Shown: positions 6,785 through 13,095 of the stretch, piece after piece
Position numbering within the stretch: position 1 is the stretch's first letter
Layout of the letters: the number at the start of each line of letters is the position of its first letter
NCBI GenBank assembly: GCA_035565355.1
Contig: DATMSM010000108.1
Coordinates: forward strand, 1-18,988
From: Ga0074130 sp035565355
Lineage (GTDB): Bacteria > Pseudomonadota > Gammaproteobacteria > Burkholderiales > Rhodocyclaceae
DNA length: 18,988 nucleotides
Direction of reading: 5' to 3'
The notes under the pieces: model-generated
What the model was told of the DNA's origin: nothing
Databases searched by the model: none
Seen by the model: only the letters and a program-made list of their open reading frames with translations
Translations under genes and position numbers: made by a program

Positions 6785-8476
6785 ATGCCCCTAGACATCG
6801 CTCTCGGCTACTCTTCTTTGACCGGGCCGCGCCCGCGCAACGAGGACTATTACGGCTTTACCACCCCCGAGGGTGCGGAGCTGGAGAACAAGGGACTGCT
6901 CGCCGCCGTCGCCGACGGTGTGGGCGGCCATGCCAAGGGCCGCGAGGCTTCTGAATTCACCGTGCGCGGCCTGCTCTCCGACTACTACGCCACGCCGGAC
7001 ACCTGGGCCATCCCCAAGGCGCTGGATATGGTGCTGCAGGCACTCAATCGCTGGCTGTATTCACAAGCGCAGAAGCAACAGCAGAACGTCGGCATGGCGA
7101 CCACACTGACCGCCATCGTCATGCGCGGCAGCCGCTACACCTATGCGCATGTCGGTGACTCGCGCCTTTATCTGCTACGCGACGGCGAGCTGACGCGGCT
7201 CACCAACGACCATGTCTGGGACCACCCCGAACTCGACAATGTGCTATCGCGCGCCATCGGCCTCGATGCAAGCGTGGCTGTCGATTACGGTGAAGGCGAG
7301 CTGCACAGCGGCGATGTGTTCATGCTGTGTTCGGACGGGGTCTGGAACAAGCTCGGTGACAAGCGCATCTGCGATCTCCTGCGCGACCATGCCGATCCAC
7401 AGGTGGCGGCAACGCGGCTGGCCAGTCTGGCCGAGGACACCGGCAGCCAGGATAACTGCACGGCCCTGGTGGTGCGTGTGGACGCCGTACCCAGCGCCAA
7501 GCTGCGCGATTCGATTGCACGCGCGCAGTCCCTGCCCCTGCCGCCACTGTTGCGTGTGGGCGAACGGATTGATGGACTGGTCGTCGACGAGATTCTGCAC
7601 ACATCGCGCATCACCCTGCTTTACCGCGTGCATGTCGAGACCAGCGGCCAATCGTGCGTGCTGAAAACACTGCGCGATAACGCCGACCCTGCCGACATCG
7701 CCGCACTGGCGCACGAAGAATGGCTGACTCGACGCGTCACCGATGCAGCGTTTCCGCAGGTGATTCCATGGCCACAGCATACGCAGCTCTACTACCTGAT
7801 GACCTGGCACGAAGGCGCAACGCTGGGTGCTTGGCTCAAGCAGGGCCGACGCTGGTCGCCCGCGGAAACGGAGGAGCTGGGCATACGTCTGCTCAAGGGC
7901 GTGTCTGCACTGCACCGACTCGATATCGTGCATCGCGATATAAAACCAGACAATCTGCACCTGGGCAGCGACGGCCGCCTGCGCGTGCTCGATCTTGGCG
8001 TGGCCGCATCGGACGGACAAGACTTCAGCGAGATCAACAATCCGGGCACGCCCAGCTATATGGCGCCGGAGCTGTTTGCCAGCCAGGAGGAAGGCAATCG
8101 CGCCAGCGTGGCCAGCGATCTTTACGCTTGCGGCGTCACCCTTTACGAGCTGCTGACGCGTAAATATCCTTACGGGGAAATCGAGCCTTTCCAGAAGCCC
8201 AGATTCGGCGACCCGGCCCCGCCCACACGCTATCGCCCGGACATCCCCGAGTGGCTGGAGGCCGTGCTACTCAAGGCTGTCGCCCGCGACCCCAAGGAGC
8301 GCTTCGAAACCGCGGAAGAGTTCATGCTCGCACTCGAACGCGGCGCGCACCGCCCCTTGCGCGTACCGCGCAAGACACCCCTGCTCAAGCGCGACCCTAA
8401 CCTCGGCCTGAAGCTGTTGGCCGCCGCCTCGCTTACCCTCAACGCCCTGCTGCTCTACCTCTACCTGCTGAGCTGA
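6785..8476 (+). CDS. PP2C phosphatase / Ser-Thr protein kinase fusion, C-terminal membrane anchor
   Basis: This 563-residue protein joins an N-terminal PP2C-type phosphatase to a Hanks-type kinase. PP2C motifs (about 1-240) are RPRNEDYYG, VADGVGGHAKG, AHVGDSRLYLLRDG, CSDGVW and SQDNCTALVV, so its metal-binding Asp residues look intact. The kinase (about 265-520) has VLKTL (Lys294), HRDIKPDN (Asp385), DLG instead of DFG (Asp403) and GTPSYMAPE. The Gly-rich loop is poorly preserved. The tail LKLLAAASLTLNALLLYLYLLS is a single membrane segment, which would leave both enzymes in the cytoplasm. The start ATG at 6785 directly precedes the phosphatase fold. Comparable fusions are known beside nitrate transporter and nirB genes in pseudomonads; their substrate is not known to me. 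A role in tuning nitrate assimilation or transport is inference from context. Confidence 0.93.
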   Translation: MPLDIALGYSSLTGPRPRNEDYYGFTTPEGAELENKGLLAAVADGVGGHAKGREASEFTVRGLLSDYYATPDTWAIPKALDMVLQALNRWLYSQAQKQQQNVGMATTLTAIVMRGSRYTYAHVGDSRLYLLRDGELTRLTNDHVWDHPELDNVLSRAIGLDASVAVDYGEGELHSGDVFMLCSDGVWNKLGDKRICDLLRDHADPQVAATRLASLAEDTGSQDNCTALVVRVDAVPSAKLRDSIARAQSLPLPPLLRVGERIDGLVVDEILHTSRITLLYRVHVETSGQSCVLKTLRDNADPADIAALAHEEWLTRRVTDAAFPQVIPWPQHTQLYYLMTWHEGATLGAWLKQGRRWSPAETEELGIRLLKGVSALHRLDIVHRDIKPDNLHLGSDGRLRVLDLGVAASDGQDFSEINNPGTPSYMAPELFASQEEGNRASVASDLYACGVTLYELLTRKYPYGEIEPFQKPRFGDPAPPTRYRPDIPEWLEAVLLKAVARDPKERFETAEEFMLALERGAHRPLRVPRKTPLLKRDPNLGLKLLAAASLTLNALLLYLYLLS

Positions 8477-8584
8477 AGCGTGGGCAGCGGCGGATGTTGA
8501 TGCCGGTCAAGCCTATCGCCTGCGGGACCACCACCCGCCCCTGCTTGGCCGATAATTCGTGCGTACCCACTTCTGGAGTTCGCC

Positions 8585-9070
8585 ATGATTCCCCGTCGTC
8601 ACGTCCTCTCCTTACTGTTCTGCGCGTTCTCGCTCACCCCGCTGCACGCCGCCGCGCCATCCCATGAGCATGCTCATGCTCATGACCACGGCCGTGCGCC
8701 ACAAGCCTTGACGCTGGACAACGGCAAGAAGTGGGCAAGCGACGCGCCGCTGCGGCAGCGCATGGCGAATCTGCGCGCGGCCTTTGCCGAACAGGTGCCG
8801 GCGATACACAAGGGCAGCCTGCCGGCCGCCGGCTACAAGGCGCTTGGCGAGAAGACCGAGGCCGAGATCGCCGGCATCGTCGCCGAATGCAAGCTCGCGC
8901 CCAAGGCCGATGCCATGCTGCACCTGATCATTACCGATATGCTGGCCGGTGCCGACATCATGACCGGCAAGACGCCGGGCAAGCCGGCCGCGGGCGCGCA
9001 TCGGGTAGTGACTGTGCTGAACCAGTACGGCCGCCATTTCGAGCATCCGGGTTGGCAGCCGCTGCCCTGA
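8585..9070 (+). CDS. Small secreted His-rich protein, function unknown
   Basis: The protein has 161 residues. The start ATG at 8585 follows TGGAG. An N-terminal signal peptide (MIPRRHVLSLLFCAFSLTPLHAAA, basic then hydrophobic, with an AxA-like end) points to the periplasm. A His-rich run HEHAHAHDHG follows at about residues 28-37 and could bind a metal ion. The rest is predicted mainly helical, with one conserved-looking Cys (AECKLAPKADAMLH) and an ending HFEHPGW. There is no CXXCH haem motif. I recall similar proteins in denitrifying betaproteobacteria, sometimes labelled DnrO, but have not verified this and give no symbol. It lies 108 bp after the kinase gene, may share its transcript, and its stop codon abuts that of the convergent nrtD. 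Confidence 0.85.
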   Translation: MIPRRHVLSLLFCAFSLTPLHAAAPSHEHAHAHDHGRAPQALTLDNGKKWASDAPLRQRMANLRAAFAEQVPAIHKGSLPAAGYKALGEKTEAEIAGIVAECKLAPKADAMLHLIITDMLAGADIMTGKTPGKPAAGAHRVVTVLNQYGRHFEHPGWQPLP

Positions 9071-9865
9071 TCAGGCCGCCTTCTTGAGTTGCTTGCGGTG
9101 CAGAAAGTCCACGACCGCGGCGCGATACCTCGCAAACTCTGGCTTCTCGACCAGATCGAGCCGGTCGCGCGGCCAGGGCAGATCGACATCGACGATCTGG
9201 CCGATGGTCGCGGCGGGGCCGTTGGTCATCATGACGATGCGGTCGGATAACAGCACTGCCTCATCCACATCATGCGTCACCATGACCACACTGGCCCCGG
9301 TCTCGGACATGACGCGCATCAGTTCGTCCTGCAGACTGGCACGCGTCAGCGCATCGAGTGCGCCGAAGGGCTCGTCCATGAGCAGTATCTTGGGCTCCAT
9401 GGCAAAGGCACGCGCGATGCCGACGCGCTGCTTCATGCCGCCCGAGACCTCGTGCGGAAACTTGTCCATGGCGTGATCCATGCGCACCATCCTGAGCGCT
9501 TCGACGGTGCGTGCCTTGAGCTTGGGTCGGCCCTCCTTTTCGCCGAAGACACGTTCGACGGCGAGATAGACGTTGTCGAAACAACTCAGCCAGGGCAGCA
9601 GGGAATGATTCTGGAACACCACCGCCCGCTCGGGACCGGGCCCGGCGATCTCGCGGCCATCACAAATCAGCGCACCCGAGGTCGGCAGGGCCAGGCCGGC
9701 GATCAGGTTAAGCAAGGTGGACTTGCCGCAGCCCGAGTGTCCGATCAGCGAGACCACCTCGCCTTCACGGATATCGAGATTGATGTCGCGCAGCGCGACG
9801 AACTTGCCGTTTCTGGTATCGAAGGTTTGACCAACATCTTCGATCTGCACAATGGGTTTGCTCAT
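9071..9865 (-). CDS. nrtD: Nitrate ABC transporter ATP-binding protein
   Basis: This is the cytoplasmic ATPase of an NrtABD/SsuB/TauB-type importer. The start MSKPIVQIEDV at 9865 follows GGGAG and gives 264 residues. The motifs are complete: Walker A GHSGCGKST (42-50), Q-loop VVFQNHSLLPW, signature VSGGMKQRVGIARA (140-153), Walker B ILLMDEPFGALD (160-171) and switch His in MVTHDVDEA. There is one ATPase and no fused NrtA-like domain as in cyanobacterial NrtC. It is the last gene of the nrtA-nrtB-nrtD operon, 78 bp after nrtB, a gap that contains a strong hairpin. Specificity for nitrate is inferred from the NrtA-type binding protein and nas context; the ATPase sequence by itself would also fit a sulfonate or taurine system. 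Confidence 0.93.
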   Translation of the reverse strand: MSKPIVQIEDVGQTFDTRNGKFVALRDINLDIREGEVVSLIGHSGCGKSTLLNLIAGLALPTSGALICDGREIAGPGPERAVVFQNHSLLPWLSCFDNVYLAVERVFGEKEGRPKLKARTVEALRMVRMDHAMDKFPHEVSGGMKQRVGIARAFAMEPKILLMDEPFGALDALTRASLQDELMRVMSETGASVVMVTHDVDEAVLLSDRIVMMTNGPAATIGQIVDVDLPWPRDRLDLVEKPEFARYRAAVVDFLHRKQLKKAA

Positions 9866-9906
9866 TTCATTCTCCCGAAGGAACTCATCAGTTTGTAGGG
9901 GGAGTC

Positions 9907-9928
9907 CAGAGGGGGCGGGCCCCCTCTG
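9907..9928 (-). other. Intercistronic hairpin between nrtB and nrtD
   Basis: CAGAGGGGG (9907-9915) and CCCCCTCTG (9920-9928) form a perfect 9-bp stem with a 4-nt loop. On the operon transcript no U-run follows, so this is more likely an mRNA stabiliser or processing barrier than a terminator. Confidence 0.6.
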
Positions 9929-9943
9929 CATCTTCACTGGGCA

Positions 9944-10831
9944 TCATCGCGTCTCGTAACTAAAGCGCCTGGCGAGCCGAATCAGCATCTGCTCAAGCAA
10001 GAGCCCCACAAGGCCGATCACAAAGATAGCGATGATGATGTTTTCGACCTTGAGGTTGTTCCACTCATCCCAAACCCAGAAGCCGATGCCTACGCCGCCG
10101 GTCAGCATTTCTGCCGCAACGATCACCAGCCAGGCGGTACCGATGGAAAGCCGGATCCCCGTCAACATGTAGGGCAGAACCGCCGGAAACAGGATCTTGG
10201 TGGCGATCTTCATCTCGGAGAGGTTCAGCACGCGGGCGACGTTGATGTAATCGCTGGGCACGCGGCGCACGCCTTCGGCGGTGTTGAGGATCATCGGCCA
10301 GATCGAGCAGATGAAGATGGTCCAGGTAGCCGCCGGGTCGGCCTTCTTGAACACGAGCAGGCCGATCGGCAGCCAGGCCAGCGGGGATACCGGACGCAGC
10401 AGGCTGATGATGGGATCGAACATGCTGCTCATAAACTGGAAGCGGCCGAGCAGGAAGCCGAGCGGGATGCCGACGGCAGCCGCAAAGCCGAAGCCGATAC
10501 CGACGCGCTGCAGCGAGGACAGGATGTTCCAGCCTATCCCCTGATCGTTCGGACCATTGCTGTAAAAGGGGTCCGAGAAGAGCACCACGGCCGCCTTCCA
10601 GGTCACGACGGGGCTGGGAATACTGCCGCCCTTGATGGACACCAGCGCCCAGATTCCGATCAGCAATGCCAGCCCGAACAGCGGAGGAATCACCGTCTTC
10701 AGCACACGCCGCAGCCCTTCGCCGGTTTTTCCGGCGAGCGGCCGCGGCGGCGGCGGAGCCACCAGGCCCACCGCTTTGGCTGCAGCCGGGACAAGCTCTT
10801 CGATTTTCTTTTCCATGATGATTGCACTCAT
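9944..10831 (-). CDS. nrtB: Nitrate ABC transporter permease
   Basis: This is the inner-membrane permease of the nitrate importer. The start MSAIIMEKKI at 10831 follows GGAG; it gives 295 residues. After a cytoplasmic N-terminus rich in Ala/Pro, hydrophobic helices begin at about residue 48 (VIPPLFGLALLIGIWALVS). The binding-protein-dependent transport domain follows, with the cytoplasmic EAA-type loop in the stretch AEGVRRVPSDYINVARVLN and a final helix NIIIAIFVIGLVGLLLEQ. It starts 46 bp after nrtA and precedes nrtD by 78 bp, and nothing suggests an internal promoter. Sequence alone cannot separate nitrate from sulfonate or cyanate permeases of this family; the assignment rests on NrtA and on the NasT-type leader of the operon. 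Confidence 0.92.
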   Translation of the reverse strand: MSAIIMEKKIEELVPAAAKAVGLVAPPPPRPLAGKTGEGLRRVLKTVIPPLFGLALLIGIWALVSIKGGSIPSPVVTWKAAVVLFSDPFYSNGPNDQGIGWNILSSLQRVGIGFGFAAAVGIPLGFLLGRFQFMSSMFDPIISLLRPVSPLAWLPIGLLVFKKADPAATWTIFICSIWPMILNTAEGVRRVPSDYINVARVLNLSEMKIATKILFPAVLPYMLTGIRLSIGTAWLVIVAAEMLTGGVGIGFWVWDEWNNLKVENIIIAIFVIGLVGLLLEQMLIRLARRFSYETR

Positions 10832-10877
10832 ATCGGTCTCCAGTAGAACGGCGGCGCAGGCCCGGTGAAATAAACGC

Positions 10878-12137
10878 CTATGCCTTGATCTTGAAAGAAG
10901 CGGCGTACTTGGCCGGATCCTTGCCGTCCCACACCACGCCATCGACGAGCTTGCTCGAACGCATCTCGCTCTTGGGCAAGGGCACATTGGCGGCAGCGGC
11001 GGCCTGCTTGTAGATGTCCACGCGATTGACCGACTTGGCCACGGCCAGGTAGTCCGGATCGTTCTTGAGCAAGCCCCAGCGCTTGTGCTGCGTGAGGAAC
11101 CACATGCCGTCGGAGAGATAAGGGAAGTTGGCGGCGCCGTCGTTGTAGAACTTCATGGCGTTCTTGTCGTCCCAGCTCTTGCCGATGCCGTTGTCGTAGC
11201 GACCGAGCATGCGTGCGACGATGACGTCTGAATCGGTATTCACATAGGACTTCTGCGCCACCGTGTCGGCCGTCTTTTGCTTGTTGCTGATCGACGCATC
11301 GATCCAGCGACCGGCCTCCAGAATCGCGGCAGTCATTGCACGAGCGGTATTGGGGTTCTTGCTGACCCATTCGGCGGTAGTGCCCAACACCTTCTCCGGG
11401 TGATCGGTCCAGATATCCTGTGTCGTCGTCGCCGTGAAGCCGATGCCATCGATGATGGCGCGGTTGTTCCAGGGCTCGCCGACGCAAAAGCCGTCCATAT
11501 TGCCGACGCGCATATTGGCGACCATCTGCGGTGGCGGCACGACGATGTTCTTGACGTCCTTGAAGGGATCGATGCCATGAGCTGCAAGCCAGTAGTACAG
11601 CCACATCGCATGCGTGCCGGTGGGGAAGGTCTGGGCGAAGGTGTAGTCCTTCTCCTTTTTGGCCACCAGCTTGGCGAGGCTAGCACCGTCGCTCACGCCC
11701 TTGCCATGCAAGGCCTTGGAAAGGGTAATGGCCTGGCCATTGTTGTTGAGCGACATCAGGACGCTCATATCCTTCTTGGGACCGCCAATGCCAAGATGCA
11801 CGCCGTAGACCAGGCCGTAGAGCACATGGGCCGCATCCAGTTCGCCATTGACCAGCTTGTCACGCACGCTGGCCCAGGACGCTTCTTTGGACGGAATGAT
11901 CTTGATGCCGTACTTCTCATCAAACTTCTGCACCGCGGCCATGACCACCGAGGAGCAGTCGGTCAGGGGAATAAAACCGATCCGGACTTCCTTCTTTTCC
12001 GGTGCGTCTGAACCGGCCGCCCAGGCTGCCGAGCGCACGCCGGGCGGCACCATGCTCATCAGGCTGACGCCGGCGCCTGCCATGGCCGTGGTCTTGATGA
12101 AGTCGCGGCGGCTAAGACCCTGCTTCTTGTCTTCCAT
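10878..12137 (-). CDS. nrtA: Nitrate ABC transporter substrate-binding protein, Tat-exported
   Basis: This is the periplasmic nitrate (or nitrite) binding protein of the NrtA/CmpA family, 419 residues from MEDKKQGL at 12137, which has GGAG in front. A twin-arginine signal SRRDFIK (9-15), a hydrophobic stretch to about 30 and an AWAA cleavage region (near 40) indicate export of the folded protein by Tat. The mature part shows typical family segments: IGFIPLTDCSSVVMA, DAAHVLYGLVYGVHLG, MRVGNMDGFCVGEPW. Its cytoplasmic paralogue NasS lacks a signal peptide, so this protein is the transporter component and not NasS, though no separate nasS is seen here. It is the first gene of nrtABD. Its leader has a sigma-54 promoter, two ANTAR-type hairpins and a terminator ending 28 nt before the start codon. 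Confidence 0.94.
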   Translation of the reverse strand: MEDKKQGLSRRDFIKTTAMAGAGVSLMSMVPPGVRSAAWAAGSDAPEKKEVRIGFIPLTDCSSVVMAAVQKFDEKYGIKIIPSKEASWASVRDKLVNGELDAAHVLYGLVYGVHLGIGGPKKDMSVLMSLNNNGQAITLSKALHGKGVSDGASLAKLVAKKEKDYTFAQTFPTGTHAMWLYYWLAAHGIDPFKDVKNIVVPPPQMVANMRVGNMDGFCVGEPWNNRAIIDGIGFTATTTQDIWTDHPEKVLGTTAEWVSKNPNTARAMTAAILEAGRWIDASISNKQKTADTVAQKSYVNTDSDVIVARMLGRYDNGIGKSWDDKNAMKFYNDGAANFPYLSDGMWFLTQHKRWGLLKNDPDYLAVAKSVNRVDIYKQAAAAANVPLPKSEMRSSKLVDGVVWDGKDPAKYAASFKIKA

Positions 12138-12164
12138 TGCTGTTCTCCGTGTATTCCGTTCGGC

Positions 12165-12221
12165 AAAAAAAAGCGGCGTCACAGAAACCTCGACCACAAG
12201 GGAGGAAGTTCCTGGACGCCG
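12165..12221 (-). terminator. Leader terminator of nrtABD (antitermination target)
   Basis: On the transcript CGGCGUC (12221-12215) pairs with GACGCCG (12180-12174), and CAGGAAC (12214-12208) pairs with GUUUCUG (12188-12182, one G-U). There is one unpaired U between the 3' arms and a weak CUC/GAG inner pair. Eight U residues (12172-12165) follow almost at once. The 14-bp stem plus U8 is a strong intrinsic terminator, but it lies inside the leader of an active operon, 28 nt before the nrtA start. Its 5' arm contains the loop and 3' strand of hairpin P2, so the two structures exclude each other. Confidence 0.9.
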
Positions 12222-12257
12222 TTGTCCGCTGATCGCTCAAGTCGCCATTGACCCGAG
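12214..12257 (-). ncRNA. ANTAR-target RNA motif (two hairpins P1 and P2)
   Basis: P1: CUCGGGUC (12257-12250), hexaloop AAUGGC (12249-12244), GACUUGAG (12243-12236), 8 bp with two G-U pairs. An 8-nt linker follows. P2: GGAC (12227-12224), hexaloop AACGGC (12223-12218), GUCC (12217-12214). Both loops have six bases with A at position 1 and G at position 4, the known hallmark of RNAs bound by ANTAR proteins such as NasT, NasR, AmiR and EutV. P1 begins 2-4 nt after the predicted sigma-54 start site. P2 shares bases with the terminator arm. The motif is seen directly; binding by the adjacent NasT is inference. Confidence 0.9.
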
Positions 12258-12270
12258 TTACTTGTTACTC

Positions 12271-12286
12271 AGCAAGCCCCGTGCCA
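12271..12286 (-). promoter_or_regulatory. Sigma-54 promoter of nrtABD
   Basis: On the minus strand this is TGGCACG-GGGC-TTGCT, a match to the full -24/-12 consensus. The predicted start is at about 12260, just before hairpin P1. Confidence 0.9.
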
Positions 12287-12366
12287 CCACATCGGAGACT
12301 GGCTTAAAGGCTTGCCATTACAGGAAATGCAGCCACCCCTCCAAGCGGGTACGAACTGCCGATAGC

Positions 12367-12402
12367 GCACACTACCGTGCAACAGGAAGGTGCATGCGCA
12401 CC
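12367..12402. promoter_or_regulatory. Possible activator (NtrC-like) dyads upstream of nrtA promoter
   Basis: GCAC-ACTACC-GTGC (12367-12380) and GGTGC-ATGC-GCACC (12389-12402) are inverted repeats built of GCAC/GTGC half-sites, centred about -113 and -135 from the predicted start, the usual range for NtrC enhancers. The spacing differs from the standard N7, so the assignment is tentative. The second dyad might also be a weak nasT 3' hairpin. Confidence 0.4.
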
Positions 12403-12436
12403 GGAATGGGGAGCTGATTCTGGCCCCGCTGGCCGA

Positions 12437-13045
12437 TCAGAGCAGGATTTTCGCCATAGCCAGCACATCGCTGGCGACGTCGAACAGGGGTTGGCCGCGA
12501 TCCATGGCCAGCTTGCGCAGCGCGTTGTAGGCAGCATCTTCATCCATGCCGCGCGCCTTCATCAGGACGCCCTTGGCACGATCTATGATGATGCGATCGG
12601 ACAGCTTGCGTGTCGCCTCGTCGCGCTCGCGCTTGAGCTCCCGGTATTCCTCGAAGCGCGCCATCGCTACTTCGACCAGCGGCTGGATACGCTCGATCTG
12701 CAGGCCATCGACCACATAGGCGGAAACCCCGGCCCGCATGGCTTCGCGGATGATCCGGCTGTCCCGATCCCGGGCAAACATCAGCACCGGGCGCGGCATG
12801 GCGCGCCCTAGCACGGCGAGGTGTTCGAGCGTGTCACGCGAAGGTGAGTCGGTCTCGATGAGAATGACATCCGGGCGCAGGCGCTCGACGCGCTCAGCCA
12901 GATCCAGCGTATCCGGCATCAGGGCCGCGACCTGATAGCCGGCAGCGACCAGGCCGGCGCAGATTTCGGCGGCGCGACTGTGCGACTCGTCGATGACAAG
13001 GACGCTCAGCACCTTCTGCTCGGGATAGTTCGGGGAAATCGCCAT
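12437..13045 (-). CDS. nasT: Nitrate-responsive antiterminator NasT (REC-like + ANTAR)
   Basis: This is a cytoplasmic RNA-binding antiterminator of nitrate assimilation genes, 202 residues. The N-terminal receiver fold (about 12-125, SVLVIDES...) is degenerate: Glu64 stands in the phospho-acceptor position (VILIETDSP), Ala where the Thr/Ser switch residue would be (LMFARD) and Asp in place of the conserved Lys (YVVDGL). So control by phosphorylation is unlikely, as is known for NasT, which is normally held by NasS. The ANTAR domain follows (about 140-200: IIIDRAKGVLMKARGMDEDAAYNALRKLAMD). The start at 13045 lies inside the loop of a hairpin and lacks a spaced ribosome site; a GTG at 13012 (VLSVLVID) is an alternative start. 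Its probable target is the leader of the next operon, nrtABD, and it follows the REC-PP2C gene by 50 bp. Confidence 0.93.
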   Translation of the reverse strand: MAISPNYPEQKVLSVLVIDESHSRAAEICAGLVAAGYQVAALMPDTLDLAERVERLRPDVILIETDSPSRDTLEHLAVLGRAMPRPVLMFARDRDSRIIREAMRAGVSAYVVDGLQIERIQPLVEVAMARFEEYRELKRERDEATRKLSDRIIIDRAKGVLMKARGMDEDAAYNALRKLAMDRGQPLFDVASDVLAMAKILL

Positions 13046-13052
13046 CCCCGAA
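13029..13052 (-). promoter_or_regulatory. Hairpin enclosing the nasT start codon
   Basis: On the transcript UUCGGGG (13052-13046) pairs with CCCCGAA (13035-13029) across a 10-nt loop whose first three bases are the AUG. The only G-rich ribosome-site-like bases are in the stem. This could limit nasT translation, or it could mean that the start lies at 13012. Confidence 0.6.
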
Positions 13053-13068
13053 TAGACGCAAATTACAT

Positions 13069-13085
13069 GCCGGTTCTAATCCGGC
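13069..13085 (-). other. Small hairpin in the REC-PP2C/nasT gap
   Basis: GCCGG and CCGGC flank a 7-nt loop in the 50-bp gap between the two genes. There is no U-run, so it is not a convincing terminator; it may join the start-codon hairpin as leader structure of nasT. Confidence 0.35.
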
Positions 13086-13095
13086 CTCACCGCAC

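Larger units (their letters stand above)
12138..12436 (-). promoter_or_regulatory. nrtABD promoter and leader region
   Basis: This 299-bp gene-free stretch lies between nasT and nrtA. Reading towards nrtA it holds possible activator dyads (12367-12402), a sigma-54 promoter (12271-12286), two hexaloop hairpins (12236-12257, 12214-12227), an intrinsic terminator (12165-12221) and the nrtA ribosome site. The order suggests control at both initiation (sigma-54) and elongation (NasT antitermination). Confidence 0.85.

Noticed and set aside
8477..8584. Promoter for the His-rich protein (GATAAT near 8551)
   Set aside because: No acceptable -35 box at 16-18 bp; cotranscription with the kinase gene is as likely.
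12301..12316. Inverted repeat GGC...GCC upstream of the nrtA promoter
   Set aside because: Only 3-bp arms; no better than chance in this base composition.
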